Assembly (NCBI GenBank): GCA_017396515.1
Contig: JAFQLV010000045.1
Span: forward strand, 1 to 38,705
Direction: 5' to 3'
From: Clostridia bacterium
Lineage (GTDB): Bacteria; Bacillota; Clostridia; Oscillospirales; Acutalibacteraceae
Length of the DNA stretch: 38,705 nucleotides
Below, one piece after another: positions 24,443 to 33,446 of this stretch. A program made the position numbers and the translations under genes. Under the pieces are notes generated by a model. It saw only the letters and a program-made list of their open reading frames with translations. It was not told where the DNA came from and made no database searches. Within the stretch, counting starts at the first letter, position 1. Each line of letters starts with the position of its first letter.

Positions 24443-25372
24443 ATGAGTGACTGGACAGAAGTGAAAATCAGTGTAAATGCTGATGATATTGAAAAAGCAG
24501 GTGACATAGCCTCAATGGTTGTGCCCTACGGAATTTATATCGAGGATTACCGCGACCTTGAAAAAGAGGCATGGGAGATAGCTCACATTGACCTTATTGA
24601 CGAGGATTTGCTAGCAAAAGACAGAAGCAAGGCTATAGTGCATGTTTACATTTCACCTGAGGAAAACCCCATGGAGGCTGTTGCCTTTCTTCGTGAGAGG
24701 TACTCTGCCGAGAAGATAGAGAGCGAGATTATTCTCAATCAGTGCAAAAATGAAGATTGGGAGAACAACTGGAAGCAGTATTTTCATCCCATTCCCGTTG
24801 GTGAAAAGCTTCTGATAAGACCTACATGGGAAGATGATTTTGACCCTCAGGGCAGGGCAGTGCTCAATATTGAGCCGGGTCTTGCTTTCGGCACAGGTAC
24901 CCACGAAACAACACGCCTTTGCCTTGAAACTCTTGAAAAGCACATAAAGCCCGGTGTCAGTGTGCTTGATATCGGCTGTGGCAGCGGCATACTTTCAATT
25001 GCTTCACTTCTTCTTGGTGCCGAAAAGGCAGTGGGTGTTGATATTGATGCTCTTGCCGTTAAAACTGCTCAGGAAAACGGTGAAGTGAACAATCTTCACG
25101 AGCCCGAATACACAATTCTTCAGGGCAACCTGACAGATAAGGTTGAGGGCAAATATGATGTTGTTGTGGCAAATATCGTTGCCGATGTAATTATTATGTT
25201 CTGCAAGGATGTGGCTTCGTTTATGAAGGATGATGCACTTTTCATAACCTCGGGCATTATTGACACGAGAGAGCAGGATGTTATTGATGCTTTTGCACAG
25301 TACGGCTTTGAAATTGTGGCAAGGCACACCAAGGGCGGCTGGGTCTGCTTTGAAACGAAAAAAACAAAATAA
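24443..25372 (+). CDS. prmA: Ribosomal protein L11 methyltransferase
   Basis: SAM-dependent enzyme that trimethylates amino groups of ribosomal protein L11. The 309-aa protein has the PrmA N-terminal substrate-binding part (WENNWKQYFHPIPVGEKLLIRPTW), the LAFGTGTHETTRLCLETLE segment, and the class I methyltransferase motif VLDIGCGSGILSIASLLLGAEKAVGVDID, followed by VVANIVADVI. AAAAAGGAG precedes the ATG. It lies 69 bases after the right array of element D. Confidence 0.97.
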   Translation: MSDWTEVKISVNADDIEKAGDIASMVVPYGIYIEDYRDLEKEAWEIAHIDLIDEDLLAKDRSKAIVHVYISPEENPMEAVAFLRERYSAEKIESEIILNQCKNEDWENNWKQYFHPIPVGEKLLIRPTWEDDFDPQGRAVLNIEPGLAFGTGTHETTRLCLETLEKHIKPGVSVLDIGCGSGILSIASLLLGAEKAVGVDIDALAVKTAQENGEVNNLHEPEYTILQGNLTDKVEGKYDVVVANIVADVIIMFCKDVASFMKDDALFITSGIIDTREQDVIDAFAQYGFEIVARHTKGGWVCFETKKTK

Positions 25373-25511
25373 ACCATAGAAAAACTTTTTTAAAACAGTT
25401 TGATAATAGTTTATTATTTTAACTGAAAGGCTTCCTTTTTTACACACACTGTTATTGATTTTTTTGCGAAATTAGTATATAGTGGCTGTGTAAACTAAAG
25501 GAGGTTTTTTC

Positions 25512-26747
25512 ATGAAGAAATATTTCAAATTAACCTTGATAACAGGCTTTATGCTTTGCATTTTAAGCTCCACTCTTATATTTGCAGGTGCAATAAGCTT
25601 TGACAGTGAACTGCAGTATCAGACGGAAAGTGTAGTTACCGCCTGGAGCAGGAAGGAATATAAGGGAACATCATACGAGCTGGGAATAGGTGAATATGGG
25701 AAAATAGATTTTAAAATAAAAAGCATTACTGTTCCGCAGGAATATGTTGTTTATGCCTATAGCAAAGAAAATTTTGAGGGTACTGAATACATTTTCAATG
25801 ACAGCGTGGAAAAAATGTTTAGAATAAGCCTTACTGACGGTCTGTTTCACGTTAAGAAAATTAAGAGTATAAAAGTAGCTTTAATAGAAAGCGAAGCAGT
25901 TGATATAACTGACATTGATGATGAAATGAAAAATCAGATAATGATTGATTATGCACCGCGTATACATATGGCTGTGGATGACCCATACGAAGCTGTTTCT
26001 ATGGACTGGACATTTGAAAAATTCGACCGTGTTATTGACAGCGAGGGGTATTCCCGTATTGTAATGAAAGAAAAAGTTGACGGTCCCCATGATATATGCC
26101 AGACCTTTTACGGTGATCAGGACACTGCCGTAGCTTATGCCTTCTGGGTTGAAAAGGATAATAATTATGTTGATATAGTTTATTTCATTTTCTGCTCTTA
26201 TGACAGTGGCAAGTTTATCTGGCTGCTTAATAATATGGTGGGTGGTCATCCCGGTGACTGGGAGCATTTTACCCTAAGATTTTTAAGGTATGAAAAGGAT
26301 GGCAGAGTCTATCTCAGACCTGTAAAATCAGCCTTTGCTGCTCATACTTTTGCCGAAATTGCAACATGGGAAGAGTTGGAAATGCATGATGAGACCCATT
26401 GCAGGATTTATTGCGCTGCTGGAACCCATGGCTTATATCCGCATACAGGAACTTATACCTATATGAATTTTATTGTGGTGAAGCTTCAAGATGAGTGCTC
26501 CCCAGGCCCGGTGTGGGATCTCTGGCAGCCGGGTAAGCTGGAAACCTTTGAGCTGGTCCCTGAAAAAAGCTGCCGTGCTCTTGCAGGCTCAAAATGGGCA
26601 GAGGCATTCAGCTATGACATTGAAAACCCGGATAGTCTTGCAACCTTTTATTGGGGAAACGAAGCTGAATATCCTCCTTTTATGAACAGTGGCCCTCAGG
26701 GTCCCCAATTTAAGACAGAAATGACAAGCATTTCCAGCTTTAAATAA
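25512..26747 (+). CDS. Exported protein with beta/gamma-crystallin-like and Vps62-like domains
   Basis: A 411-aa protein with an N-terminal signal sequence (KLTLITGFMLCILSSTLIFAGA). Residues about 41-122 look like a two-motif beta/gamma-crystallin domain: WSRKEYKGTSYELGIGEY..KSITV, then YSKENFEGTEYIFNDSV..KSIKV, with the aromatic-xxx-F/Y-x-G pattern of that fold. Residues about 147-400 resemble the Vps62 (DUF946) family: YAPRIHM, HPGDWEHFTLRF at 246-258 and CAAGTHGLYPHTGTY at 301-315. AAAGGAGG lies before the ATG and a bidirectional terminator follows. It is not linked to neighbouring genes. Domain names rest on motif memory; biological role unknown. Confidence 0.7.
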   Translation: MKKYFKLTLITGFMLCILSSTLIFAGAISFDSELQYQTESVVTAWSRKEYKGTSYELGIGEYGKIDFKIKSITVPQEYVVYAYSKENFEGTEYIFNDSVEKMFRISLTDGLFHVKKIKSIKVALIESEAVDITDIDDEMKNQIMIDYAPRIHMAVDDPYEAVSMDWTFEKFDRVIDSEGYSRIVMKEKVDGPHDICQTFYGDQDTAVAYAFWVEKDNNYVDIVYFIFCSYDSGKFIWLLNNMVGGHPGDWEHFTLRFLRYEKDGRVYLRPVKSAFAAHTFAEIATWEELEMHDETHCRIYCAAGTHGLYPHTGTYTYMNFIVVKLQDECSPGPVWDLWQPGKLETFELVPEKSCRALAGSKWAEAFSYDIENPDSLATFYWGNEAEYPPFMNSGPQGPQFKTEMTSISSFK

Positions 26748-26800
26748 ACATCCTGAAATTTTTTAACTGTAATAATTAAGTAATCAAAGAATAAAAAATC

Positions 26801-26842
26801 ACCCGAAAAAGAGTTGTGTTTATCTCTTTTTCGGGTTGTTTT
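26801..26842. terminator. Bidirectional terminator between the Vps62-like gene and tatD
   Basis: A 13-bp perfect stem, ACCCGAAAAAGAG (26801-26813) with CTCTTTTTCGGGT (26824-26836), has a T-rich run on the plus side (TGTTTTGT) and an A-run on the left that serves the minus strand. It sits between the convergent genes. Confidence 0.85.
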
Positions 26843-26908
26843 GTCTTATATTTTCTTTGCGGGCATAAATATACAGTTAATATAAAACCCAATCGCAAAT
26901 CCGCATTA

Positions 26909-27679
26909 CTAATTCCGAATCCCAAACAGCTTTTTGCTGTTTTCATTACAGATATCAATAAGCTCCTGCACATCCATTCCTTTGATCTCTGCGATTTTTT
27001 CAGCGGTGTAGGCAATATGAGCCGAATCGCATCTCTTGCCCCTGAAGGGTACAGGTGTCATATAAGGCGCATCTGTTTCTAAGAGAAGTCTGTCAAGGGG
27101 CAGATACTCCGCAACTTCAATGGGCCGTCTTGCATTTTTGAAGGTGACAGCACCGCCGAGACCGATGTAAAGGCCAAGCTTCACAATTTCCTCTGCCATT
27201 TCCCTTGAGCCTGAGAAGCAGTGCACTACACCCTTGGGTCTCAGGTCTCTCAAGATGTTCAGCGTGTCCTCGTGAGCCTCTCTGTCGTGGATGATAACGG
27301 GCAGGTCAAGGTCATTGGCAAGCTTCACCTGCTCAGTGAAAACCTCAATCTGTCTGTCTCTGGGTGAAAAATCATAGTAATAGTCAAGGCCTATTTCGCC
27401 AACAGCTACAACCTTGCTGTGGGAGTAGAGCTTTTTTATTTCAGCTAAATCTTCAGGCGTACACTCACTTGCCTCGTGAGCGTGAACGCCTATTGCTGCA
27501 TAAAGCTGAGGGTACTTTTCAGCTAAAGCAATAGTTGTAAGGCTTGACTTTAAATCACAGCCGCAATTAATTATGTGAGAAACGCTCTGTTTAAAGAGTG
27601 AGGACAGAAGCTCATCTCTGTCCTCACTGAAACGCTCATCATCATAGTGTGCATGAGTGTCAAAAATATTCTTATACAT
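26909..27679 (-). CDS. tatD: TatD-family metal-dependent hydrolase
   Basis: Predicted metal-dependent deoxyribonuclease with a TIM-barrel amidohydrolase fold. The 256-aa protein has all family signatures in order: FDTHAHYDDERF, GEIGLDYYYDFSPRDRQ, LPVIIHDREAHEDT, VVHCFSGSREMA and LLLETDAPYMTPVPFRGKR. It starts one base after metG on the minus strand, the very common metG-tatD pairing of Firmicutes. Confidence 0.96.
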   Translation of the reverse strand: MYKNIFDTHAHYDDERFSEDRDELLSSLFKQSVSHIINCGCDLKSSLTTIALAEKYPQLYAAIGVHAHEASECTPEDLAEIKKLYSHSKVVAVGEIGLDYYYDFSPRDRQIEVFTEQVKLANDLDLPVIIHDREAHEDTLNILRDLRPKGVVHCFSGSREMAEEIVKLGLYIGLGGAVTFKNARRPIEVAEYLPLDRLLLETDAPYMTPVPFRGKRCDSAHIAYTAEKIAEIKGMDVQELIDICNENSKKLFGIRN

Positions 27680-27680
27680 T

Positions 27681-29624
27681 TTATCTTACCTTTGAGCCGG
27701 CAGGGATGCCGTCAACGAATATAACCTTAGCTTCGTCTTCACCGTAATCAGCGGCAAGTATCATACCCTGACTCTCAACACCGCAAAGAACTGCAGGCTT
27801 AAGGTTTGACACAAGGATGATGCTCTTGCCGATAAGATCCTCGGGCTTATACCACTTGGCGATGCCTGAGGCTACGGTTCTGTCTTTGCCTGTGCCGTCA
27901 TCAAGGGTGAGCTTAAGAAGCTTCTTTGCCTTTTTAACGGGCTCGCAGTTTATAATTTTTGCCACACGAAGGTCAACCTTTGCAAAATCGTCAATGCCGA
28001 TTTTTGCCACACCCTCAATTTCTTCAATGCTCTTTTCCTTTGCCTGAGCTGCCTTCTGCTGGGCTTCGATATCGGCAAGCATTTTTTCTGCATCTATACG
28101 TGTAAACAGGGGAGTAGCTTCGCCAACCTTGCCGCCTGCCTTAAGCGCACCGAAGCCTTCAAGGCTTTCGTATGAGTCGATATCGCAGCCTATCTGTGTA
28201 AGAATTGCCTTTGAGGTGTCGGGCATAAATGCCTTGAGAAGAACGGCAATATAGCGTATGCCTTCAAGCAGGTTATAAAGTACCGTGCCCAGTCTTTCCT
28301 TCTGTGCCTCGTCCTTAGCAAGTGCCCAAGGAGCAGTCTCGTCAATATATTTGTTACAGCGCTTTGCAAGGTTGATAACTGCTTCAACAGCATCAGCCAT
28401 ATGATAGGAGTCAATTTTGCTTTCAACTGTTCTGAGAGTTTCAAGTGCGAAGGCTCTGAGCTCATCGTCAAGTGCATCTGCGGCTGTGGGAGCCTTGATT
28501 TCACCGCCAAAATACTTATTGGTCATAGCAACTGTTCTGTTAACGAGGTTGCCTAAGGTATTGGCAAGGTCCGAATTATATCTCTCAATAATTGTTTCGT
28601 AGGAGATTGAGCCGTCGTTTGCGTGGGGCATCTCAGAGAGAAGATAATATCTTACTGCATCAACGCCTATAAGCTGTGAGAGCTCATCAGCGTAAATAAC
28701 ATTGCCCCTTGATTTTGACATCTTATCTGTGCCGAAAAGAAGCCAAGGATGGCCGTAAACCTGCTTGGGTAAGGGCTCACCGAGAGCCATAAGCATAATG
28801 GGCCAATAAATTGTGTGGAAGCGGACAATATCCTTGCCGATTATGTGCACATCTGCAGGCCAGTATTTATTGTAAAGCTCACCGCTGCCGTCGGGATCAT
28901 AGCCAAGAGCAGTGATATAGTTTGAAAGTGCGTCAATCCACACATAAACAACATGCTTATCATCAAAATCAACGGGGATGCCCCATTTGAAGGATGTTCT
29001 TGAAACACAGAGATCCTGAAGTCCCGGCTTGATGAAGTTGTTGAGCATTTCCTTTTTACGGCTTTCGGGATAAATGAAGCTGTCGTTGCTTTCAATATAT
29101 TCCTCAAGCTGCTTCTGATATTTTGACAGACGAAGGAAATAAGCCTCTTCCTTTGCCTTTTTTACTTCTCTGCCGCAGTCGGGGCATTTGCCGTCAACAA
29201 GCTGTGCCTCAGTCCAGAAGCTTTCGCAGGGAGTGCAGTAAAGACCTTCATATTCGCTCTTATAGATATCGCCCTGCTCATAGAGCTTCTTGAATATCTT
29301 CTGAACAACCTTTTCATGATAATCGTCTGTTGTTCTGATAAACTTATCATAGGTGGTGTTGAGGGTGTCACAGATGCCCTGAATTTCAGCGGCTACCTTG
29401 TCAACATATTCCTTGGGTGTTACACCTGCGCTTTTTGCATATTCTTCAATTTTCTGACCGTGCTCATCGGTGCCTGTCAGAAAGAAAACATCATAGCCCT
29501 GAAATCTCTTGAAGCGGGCAATAGCGTCAGTGAGCACAATCTCATAGCTGTTGCCGATGTGAGGCTTTCTTGAGGTATATGCAATGGCAGTGGTGATATA
29601 AAACTTACCTTTATTCATAAACAT
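27681..29624 (-). CDS. metG: Methionyl-tRNA synthetase
   Basis: Class I synthetase that charges initiator and elongator tRNA-Met. The 647-aa protein has the HIGH-equivalent HIGN in AYTSRKPHIGNSYEIV, a zinc knuckle (CTPCESFW..CPDCGREV), the KMSKS loop in FGTDKMSKSRGNVI, the anticodon-binding helices, and a C-terminal EMAP-II-like tRNA-binding domain at about residues 540-647 (IGIDDFAKVDLRVAKIINCEPVKKAKKLLKL). AAAGGAAG lies upstream of the ATG at 29624. No T-box or SAM leader fits in the 69 bases to the upstream gene. Confidence 0.97.
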   Translation of the reverse strand: MFMNKGKFYITTAIAYTSRKPHIGNSYEIVLTDAIARFKRFQGYDVFFLTGTDEHGQKIEEYAKSAGVTPKEYVDKVAAEIQGICDTLNTTYDKFIRTTDDYHEKVVQKIFKKLYEQGDIYKSEYEGLYCTPCESFWTEAQLVDGKCPDCGREVKKAKEEAYFLRLSKYQKQLEEYIESNDSFIYPESRKKEMLNNFIKPGLQDLCVSRTSFKWGIPVDFDDKHVVYVWIDALSNYITALGYDPDGSGELYNKYWPADVHIIGKDIVRFHTIYWPIMLMALGEPLPKQVYGHPWLLFGTDKMSKSRGNVIYADELSQLIGVDAVRYYLLSEMPHANDGSISYETIIERYNSDLANTLGNLVNRTVAMTNKYFGGEIKAPTAADALDDELRAFALETLRTVESKIDSYHMADAVEAVINLAKRCNKYIDETAPWALAKDEAQKERLGTVLYNLLEGIRYIAVLLKAFMPDTSKAILTQIGCDIDSYESLEGFGALKAGGKVGEATPLFTRIDAEKMLADIEAQQKAAQAKEKSIEEIEGVAKIGIDDFAKVDLRVAKIINCEPVKKAKKLLKLTLDDGTGKDRTVASGIAKWYKPEDLIGKSIILVSNLKPAVLCGVESQGMILAADYGEDEAKVIFVDGIPAGSKVR

Positions 29625-29645
29625 AGCTTCCTTTCAAAATAATTA

Positions 29646-29672
29646 CTCCCTTTATTTTACCAATAAAGGGAG
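29646..29672 (-). terminator. Hairpin between pgsA and metG
   Basis: An 11-bp perfect stem, CTCCCTTTATT (29646-29656) with AATAAAGGGAG (29662-29672), lies 22 bases after the pgsA stop. On the minus strand it is followed by TAATTATTTT, so it is a moderate terminator for pgsA; metG then needs a promoter close by or readthrough. Confidence 0.65.
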
Positions 29673-29693
29673 CAGTTTGTCAATATCAATAAG

Positions 29694-30230
29694 TTATTTA
29701 TCCTTAAATGTAAGCACATTTTTGTTTTTTATGAGATAGTCTGCAGCGGAAATAACAGTGAGTGCAAGAGACAGATATATTAAAATCTGCTCGGCGATAT
29801 ATAAAGGCCCTATGTCAGCCATTATAACTATAGTCATTACCATCTGAGCCACTGTTTTGCTTTTGCCCCAGGCAGATGCGGCTATTGCGGTGCCGCCCTC
29901 GGCTGCGATTATTCTGATGCCGCTGATTATAAACTCTCTTGCGATAATGGTTATGACCACCCAGGCAGGAATTTCGCCCAGTGCTGTAAGGCAAACCAGT
30001 GCAGAGCACACAAGAAGCTTATCAGCTATAGGGTCCATAAACTTGCCGAAGGAGGTTATCATGTTATACTTTCTTGCTATGGTACCGTCGAGCTTGTCTG
30101 TTATGGTTGCAATAACGAATATGCCAAGGGCTATGTAGCGGCTGTAGGCAGTGAAATCATAAAGCATAAACATTACATAAAAGGGAACGAGTACCACGCG
30201 AAAAACTGTCAGTTTGTTTGCTATGTTCAT
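29694..30230 (-). CDS. pgsA: CDP-diacylglycerol-glycerol-3-phosphate 3-phosphatidyltransferase
   Basis: Integral membrane enzyme that makes phosphatidylglycerol phosphate, the committed step to phosphatidylglycerol. The 178-aa protein has several hydrophobic helices and the complete CDP-alcohol phosphotransferase motif within TDKLDGTIARKYN and FGKFMDPIADK (D-x2-DG-x2-AR-x8-G-x3-D-x3-D). GAGGTG precedes the ATG on the minus strand, and a TATAAT-like -10 element lies at 30250-30255 without a convincing -35. Confidence 0.95.
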   Translation of the reverse strand: MNIANKLTVFRVVLVPFYVMFMLYDFTAYSRYIALGIFVIATITDKLDGTIARKYNMITSFGKFMDPIADKLLVCSALVCLTALGEIPAWVVITIIAREFIISGIRIIAAEGGTAIAASAWGKSKTVAQMVMTIVIMADIGPLYIAEQILIYLSLALTVISAADYLIKNKNVLTFKDK

Positions 30231-30372
30231 TTTTCACCTCACACTATTTATTATACAGTTATAGTAGCATAACAGGGGATAAAAGTCTATATTTTATGAA
30301 ATATGTTAACATTGGCGAAAAGAAATCTTATTACTTTTTTCGACTTAAAAGATAATTTTAGCGGTTTACTAC

Positions 30373-30401
30373 TTTACAAAGCTAAAAAAATATGGTAAAA
30401 T
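30373..30401 (+). promoter_or_regulatory. Predicted sigma-A promoter of putP
   Basis: TTTACA (30373-30378) and TAAAAT (30396-30401) are 17 bases apart, placing the start about 25 bases before the ribosome binding site of putP. Confidence 0.55.
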
Positions 30402-30434
30402 AAACACCTATTTATTTGAACGGAGGAAAACTAA

Positions 30435-32042
30435 ATGGATTCATCAACTTTACAAATTTTTCTTGCCATGGCAGGCTATATGCTTATAGTTATCGGCATC
30501 GGTCTGTTTTATGCCAAGCGTTCTAACAAGAGCTCAGAGGATTATTTCATCGGCGGCAGAACTTTAGGACCTTGGGTTGCCGCAATGAGTGCCGAGGCAT
30601 CAGATATGAGCGGCTGGCTGCTTATGGGTCTGCCCGGCGTTGCATATTGGTGCGGCATTGCCGACGCAGCATGGACAGCTATAGGTCTTGCTATCGGTAC
30701 ATATGTTAACTGGCTCATCGTTGCAAAGCGTCTGAGAAAATATTCGGTTGTTGCAGGCAATGCAATTACTATTCCCGAATTTTTCTCAAACAGATATCAC
30801 GAAAAGAAGAATATCATAATGACACTTTCAGCAGTGTTCATTCTTATTTTCTTCACTGTTTACGCTTCAAGCTGCTTTGTTACCTGCGGCAAGCTTTTCA
30901 GCACCCTCTTCGGTTACAGCTATCATTCAATGCTTATCGTCGGTGCAATTTTCGTTGTTATTTACACCTTCCTTGGCGGCTTCCTCGCTGAGAGTGTTTC
31001 CGACTTCATGCAGGCAGTTGTTATGGTTATAGCTCTTGTTACCGTTCTCGTTACAGGTACCATCAACGCAGGCGGTATTGACGCAGTTATTGAAAATGCA
31101 CAGGCAATTCCCGGCTATCTTTCACTTACAAGCATGGCTACACCCATTACAAATGCAGACGGTGTTCAGCAGGTTATCGGCGGTGTGCCTCAGTTCGGTG
31201 AGGCAAGCAGCTACGGGCTTCTCACCATTCTCTCAACAGCATCATGGGGTCTCGGTTACTTCGGTATTCCTCAGGTACTCTTAAGATTTATGGCTATCAG
31301 AAAAACAAGCGAGCTTAAAAAGTCACGCCGCATTGCAACTGTATGGGTAGTAATTTCACTTTTCGCTGCAGTTTGCATCGGTGTTATCGGCAGAGCAATC
31401 TTCCCTGTTAAAGAGAACCTCCTCACAAGCGGCGGTGCCGAGAATGTATTTATCAACCTTTCAGAATATCTTCTTCCCGCACTTCTTGCAGGTGTTGTAA
31501 TGGCAGGTGTTCTTGCTGCAACAATCAGCTCCTCAGACTCATATCTTCTCATTGCATCATCTGCTTTTGCAAAGAATATTTATGAGAAGTCACCCAAGGC
31601 AACAAAGCTTTTCACAAAGCTTACAAAGAAGGATGCAGACGATAAGGCTGTTATGTTCGTTTCAAGAATTGCACTTCTTATCATCTCAATTATCGGCATT
31701 GCAATTGCCTGGGACGAGGAAAGCGTTATCTTTGATATCGTTTCGTTTGCTTGGTCAGGCTTCGGTGCAACCTTCGGACCTATTATGCTCTTCTCACTTT
31801 TCTGGAAGAGAACAACCTATCCCGGTGCTATTGCCGGTATGGTTTCAGGTGCGGCAATGGTATTCATCTGGAAGCTTGCACTCAGACCCGCATTCGGCGG
31901 TGTCTTTGCAATCTATGAGCTTATGCCCGCATTCCTTATTTCCTGCTTATTCATCGTTGTTGTTTCACTTCTGACAAAGAAGCCCTCACAGGAAATCGAA
32001 GAAGAATTTGAAAAAGCAAAGACAGGAACAATTGAAGGATAA
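30435..32042 (+). CDS. putP: Sodium/proline symporter
   Basis: Sodium:solute symporter (SSS family) of the plasma membrane, most like PutP, which imports proline with Na+. The 535-aa protein has about 13 hydrophobic helices. YFIGGRTLGPWVAAMSAEASDMSGWLLMGLPG is the family signature in helix 2, and LRKYSVVAGNAITIPEFFSNRYH and DSYLLIASSAFAKNIYEK are also typical of PutP. CGGAGG precedes the ATG. It is a single-gene unit with its own promoter and terminator. Confidence 0.93.
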   Translation: MDSSTLQIFLAMAGYMLIVIGIGLFYAKRSNKSSEDYFIGGRTLGPWVAAMSAEASDMSGWLLMGLPGVAYWCGIADAAWTAIGLAIGTYVNWLIVAKRLRKYSVVAGNAITIPEFFSNRYHEKKNIIMTLSAVFILIFFTVYASSCFVTCGKLFSTLFGYSYHSMLIVGAIFVVIYTFLGGFLAESVSDFMQAVVMVIALVTVLVTGTINAGGIDAVIENAQAIPGYLSLTSMATPITNADGVQQVIGGVPQFGEASSYGLLTILSTASWGLGYFGIPQVLLRFMAIRKTSELKKSRRIATVWVVISLFAAVCIGVIGRAIFPVKENLLTSGGAENVFINLSEYLLPALLAGVVMAGVLAATISSSDSYLLIASSAFAKNIYEKSPKATKLFTKLTKKDADDKAVMFVSRIALLIISIIGIAIAWDEESVIFDIVSFAWSGFGATFGPIMLFSLFWKRTTYPGAIAGMVSGAAMVFIWKLALRPAFGGVFAIYELMPAFLISCLFIVVVSLLTKKPSQEIEEEFEKAKTGTIEG

Positions 32043-32058
32043 TCCCGTAATAAAAATC

Positions 32059-32092
32059 AAAAGCAGACAGTGTGAAAGCTGTCTGCTTTTTT
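32059..32092. terminator. Bidirectional terminator between putP and the SLC13-type gene
   Basis: A 12-bp perfect stem, AAAAGCAGACAG (32059-32070) with CTGTCTGCTTTT (32079-32090), carries T-runs in both directions and lies between two convergent genes. Confidence 0.88.
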
Positions 32093-32116
32093 AAAATAGA
32101 TACCCTAAGGCGAATA

Positions 32117-33226
32117 TTATATAATTAACTGGAAAGCAAGAAGCAAGGCGAGTCCTGTAATGTTAACTGCTGTGAAAACACCTAAGAATTTCATTATCCT
32201 TGCGTTACCGGAGCGCATATAAAGCTTCAGGGTAATCAGGCTTGCAAGTGAAGCAATCGGTGTGCCGAGACCGCCGATATTGACTCCCGCAAGCAGGTCA
32301 TGCCAATTATCGGTGAAAGAGGAAAGCAGGATTGCCGCAGGCACATTACTGATAATCTGGCTGGCACCCACTGAGGTGAGCAGTGTGCTTTTTTGCAGCA
32401 GGCTTTGCAGAAACTCACGGATAATTTCCACTCTGCCCAAATTCTCCGACACAATAAAAAAGCAGACAAAGGTCAGAAGCAGCATAAAATCCACTTCCTT
32501 AAGAAGCCTTCTGTCAAGAATAAGAAAAACCGATATAACTGCTGCCGTGGTTACGGGATAGGGGACTGCACGGAAAACCGTAAGCAGGCACAGAATGAAC
32601 AGTACACTGTAAACAAGTAGCTTTTTGCCGCCGCTTATTGATTCTTTCTGCGGCTTTTCAGCTTGCAGATTTTTTGGCAAAACAGGAGCTGAAGCGGCAA
32701 GCAGTATCAGAAGACTTACCGCTGTCAGGGGAAGTACACAGGAAAAAAATTCGCCTGCACTTAAGTTATATGCGGAGTATAAATAAAGATTCTGCGGATT
32801 GCCTACAGGGGTTGCCATGCTACCAAGATTTGCCGCCACAGTCTGCAAAACAAGAATGGGCACTGCTGCCTTTTGGCAGCCGAGACTCGTGAGAAGCCCC
32901 AATGTAAAGGGCACGAAAACTATAAGTGCCACATCATTTGTTACAAGCATTGACAGGAAAAAGGGGAGCAGCACCAGGGTTATGCTGAGAACCCTGCCGT
33001 TTTTGATGCGTGAGAGCAGCTGATATGTAAGCACCTTGAATGTGCCGATGCTTCTGAAGCCCGAAACCACCGCCATCAGGCACATCAAAAGGCACAACAC
33101 GCGGAAATCGATATAACCGAGATATTCCTTATCGGGCGGCACAATAAACATAGTTGCCACGGCACACACAGCCGCAATGCACAAGACCGCCTCTTTTTTT
33201 ATGAAGGACTTAATTGAACTTAACAT
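32117..33226 (-). CDS. SLC13/ArsB/CitMHS-type anion permease
   Basis: A 369-aa integral membrane protein with about ten hydrophobic helices and the ion-transporter superfamily signatures: LVTNDVALIVFVPFTLGLL, GSMATPVGNPQNLYLYS in the first re-entrant repeat and SNVPAAILLSSF plus GGLGTPIASLASLI in the second. These fit the ArsB/NhaD/citrate superfamily; the substrate (dicarboxylate, arsenite or Na+/H+) cannot be chosen from sequence. No arsenic-resistance regulator is adjacent. The ATG at 33226 has AAAGGAAG 12 bases upstream, rather far. A terminator-like hairpin lies in its leader. Confidence 0.85.
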   Translation of the reverse strand: MLSSIKSFIKKEAVLCIAAVCAVATMFIVPPDKEYLGYIDFRVLCLLMCLMAVVSGFRSIGTFKVLTYQLLSRIKNGRVLSITLVLLPFFLSMLVTNDVALIVFVPFTLGLLTSLGCQKAAVPILVLQTVAANLGSMATPVGNPQNLYLYSAYNLSAGEFFSCVLPLTAVSLLILLAASAPVLPKNLQAEKPQKESISGGKKLLVYSVLFILCLLTVFRAVPYPVTTAAVISVFLILDRRLLKEVDFMLLLTFVCFFIVSENLGRVEIIREFLQSLLQKSTLLTSVGASQIISNVPAAILLSSFTDNWHDLLAGVNIGGLGTPIASLASLITLKLYMRSGNARIMKFLGVFTAVNITGLALLLAFQLII

Positions 33227-33281
33227 AATGCATTTGCACTTCCTTTATTTTGTTGTCGGAATAATATAAATCGCTTCAAAA

Positions 33282-33313
33282 AAATATCCCAAGTCAAAAG
33301 ACTTGGGATATTT
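33282..33313 (-). terminator. Intrinsic terminator or attenuator upstream of the SLC13-type gene
   Basis: A 14-bp perfect stem with a four-base loop (AAATATCCCAAGTC paired with GACTTGGGATATTT) is followed on the minus strand by a run of seven T. No minus-strand gene lies upstream of it, so it either attenuates the SLC13-type gene, starting 56 bases downstream, or marks the end of a lost gene. Confidence 0.7.
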
Positions 33314-33446
33314 CAGCTGGTACGAGTGTTGATAACGGATTCAATTTTTAATATCAAATAACCGACAGTCAAACACATATTCTTGCTTGTATCAGAGGAT
33401 TTTGTAGTTTTTTCAACAAATCAAAAACAGATTGTGAGGAAACGAA

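Noticed and set aside
29625..29693. A T-box or SAM riboswitch for metG
   Set aside because: The gap is only 69 bases and holds a simple perfect hairpin; there is no T-box motif and no SAM aptamer sequence.
33314..33446. A further coding gene between the permease and the DUF6809-like gene
   Set aside because: No frame with a start, ribosome binding site and meaningful length is visible on either strand; the stretch appears to be a regulatory leader.
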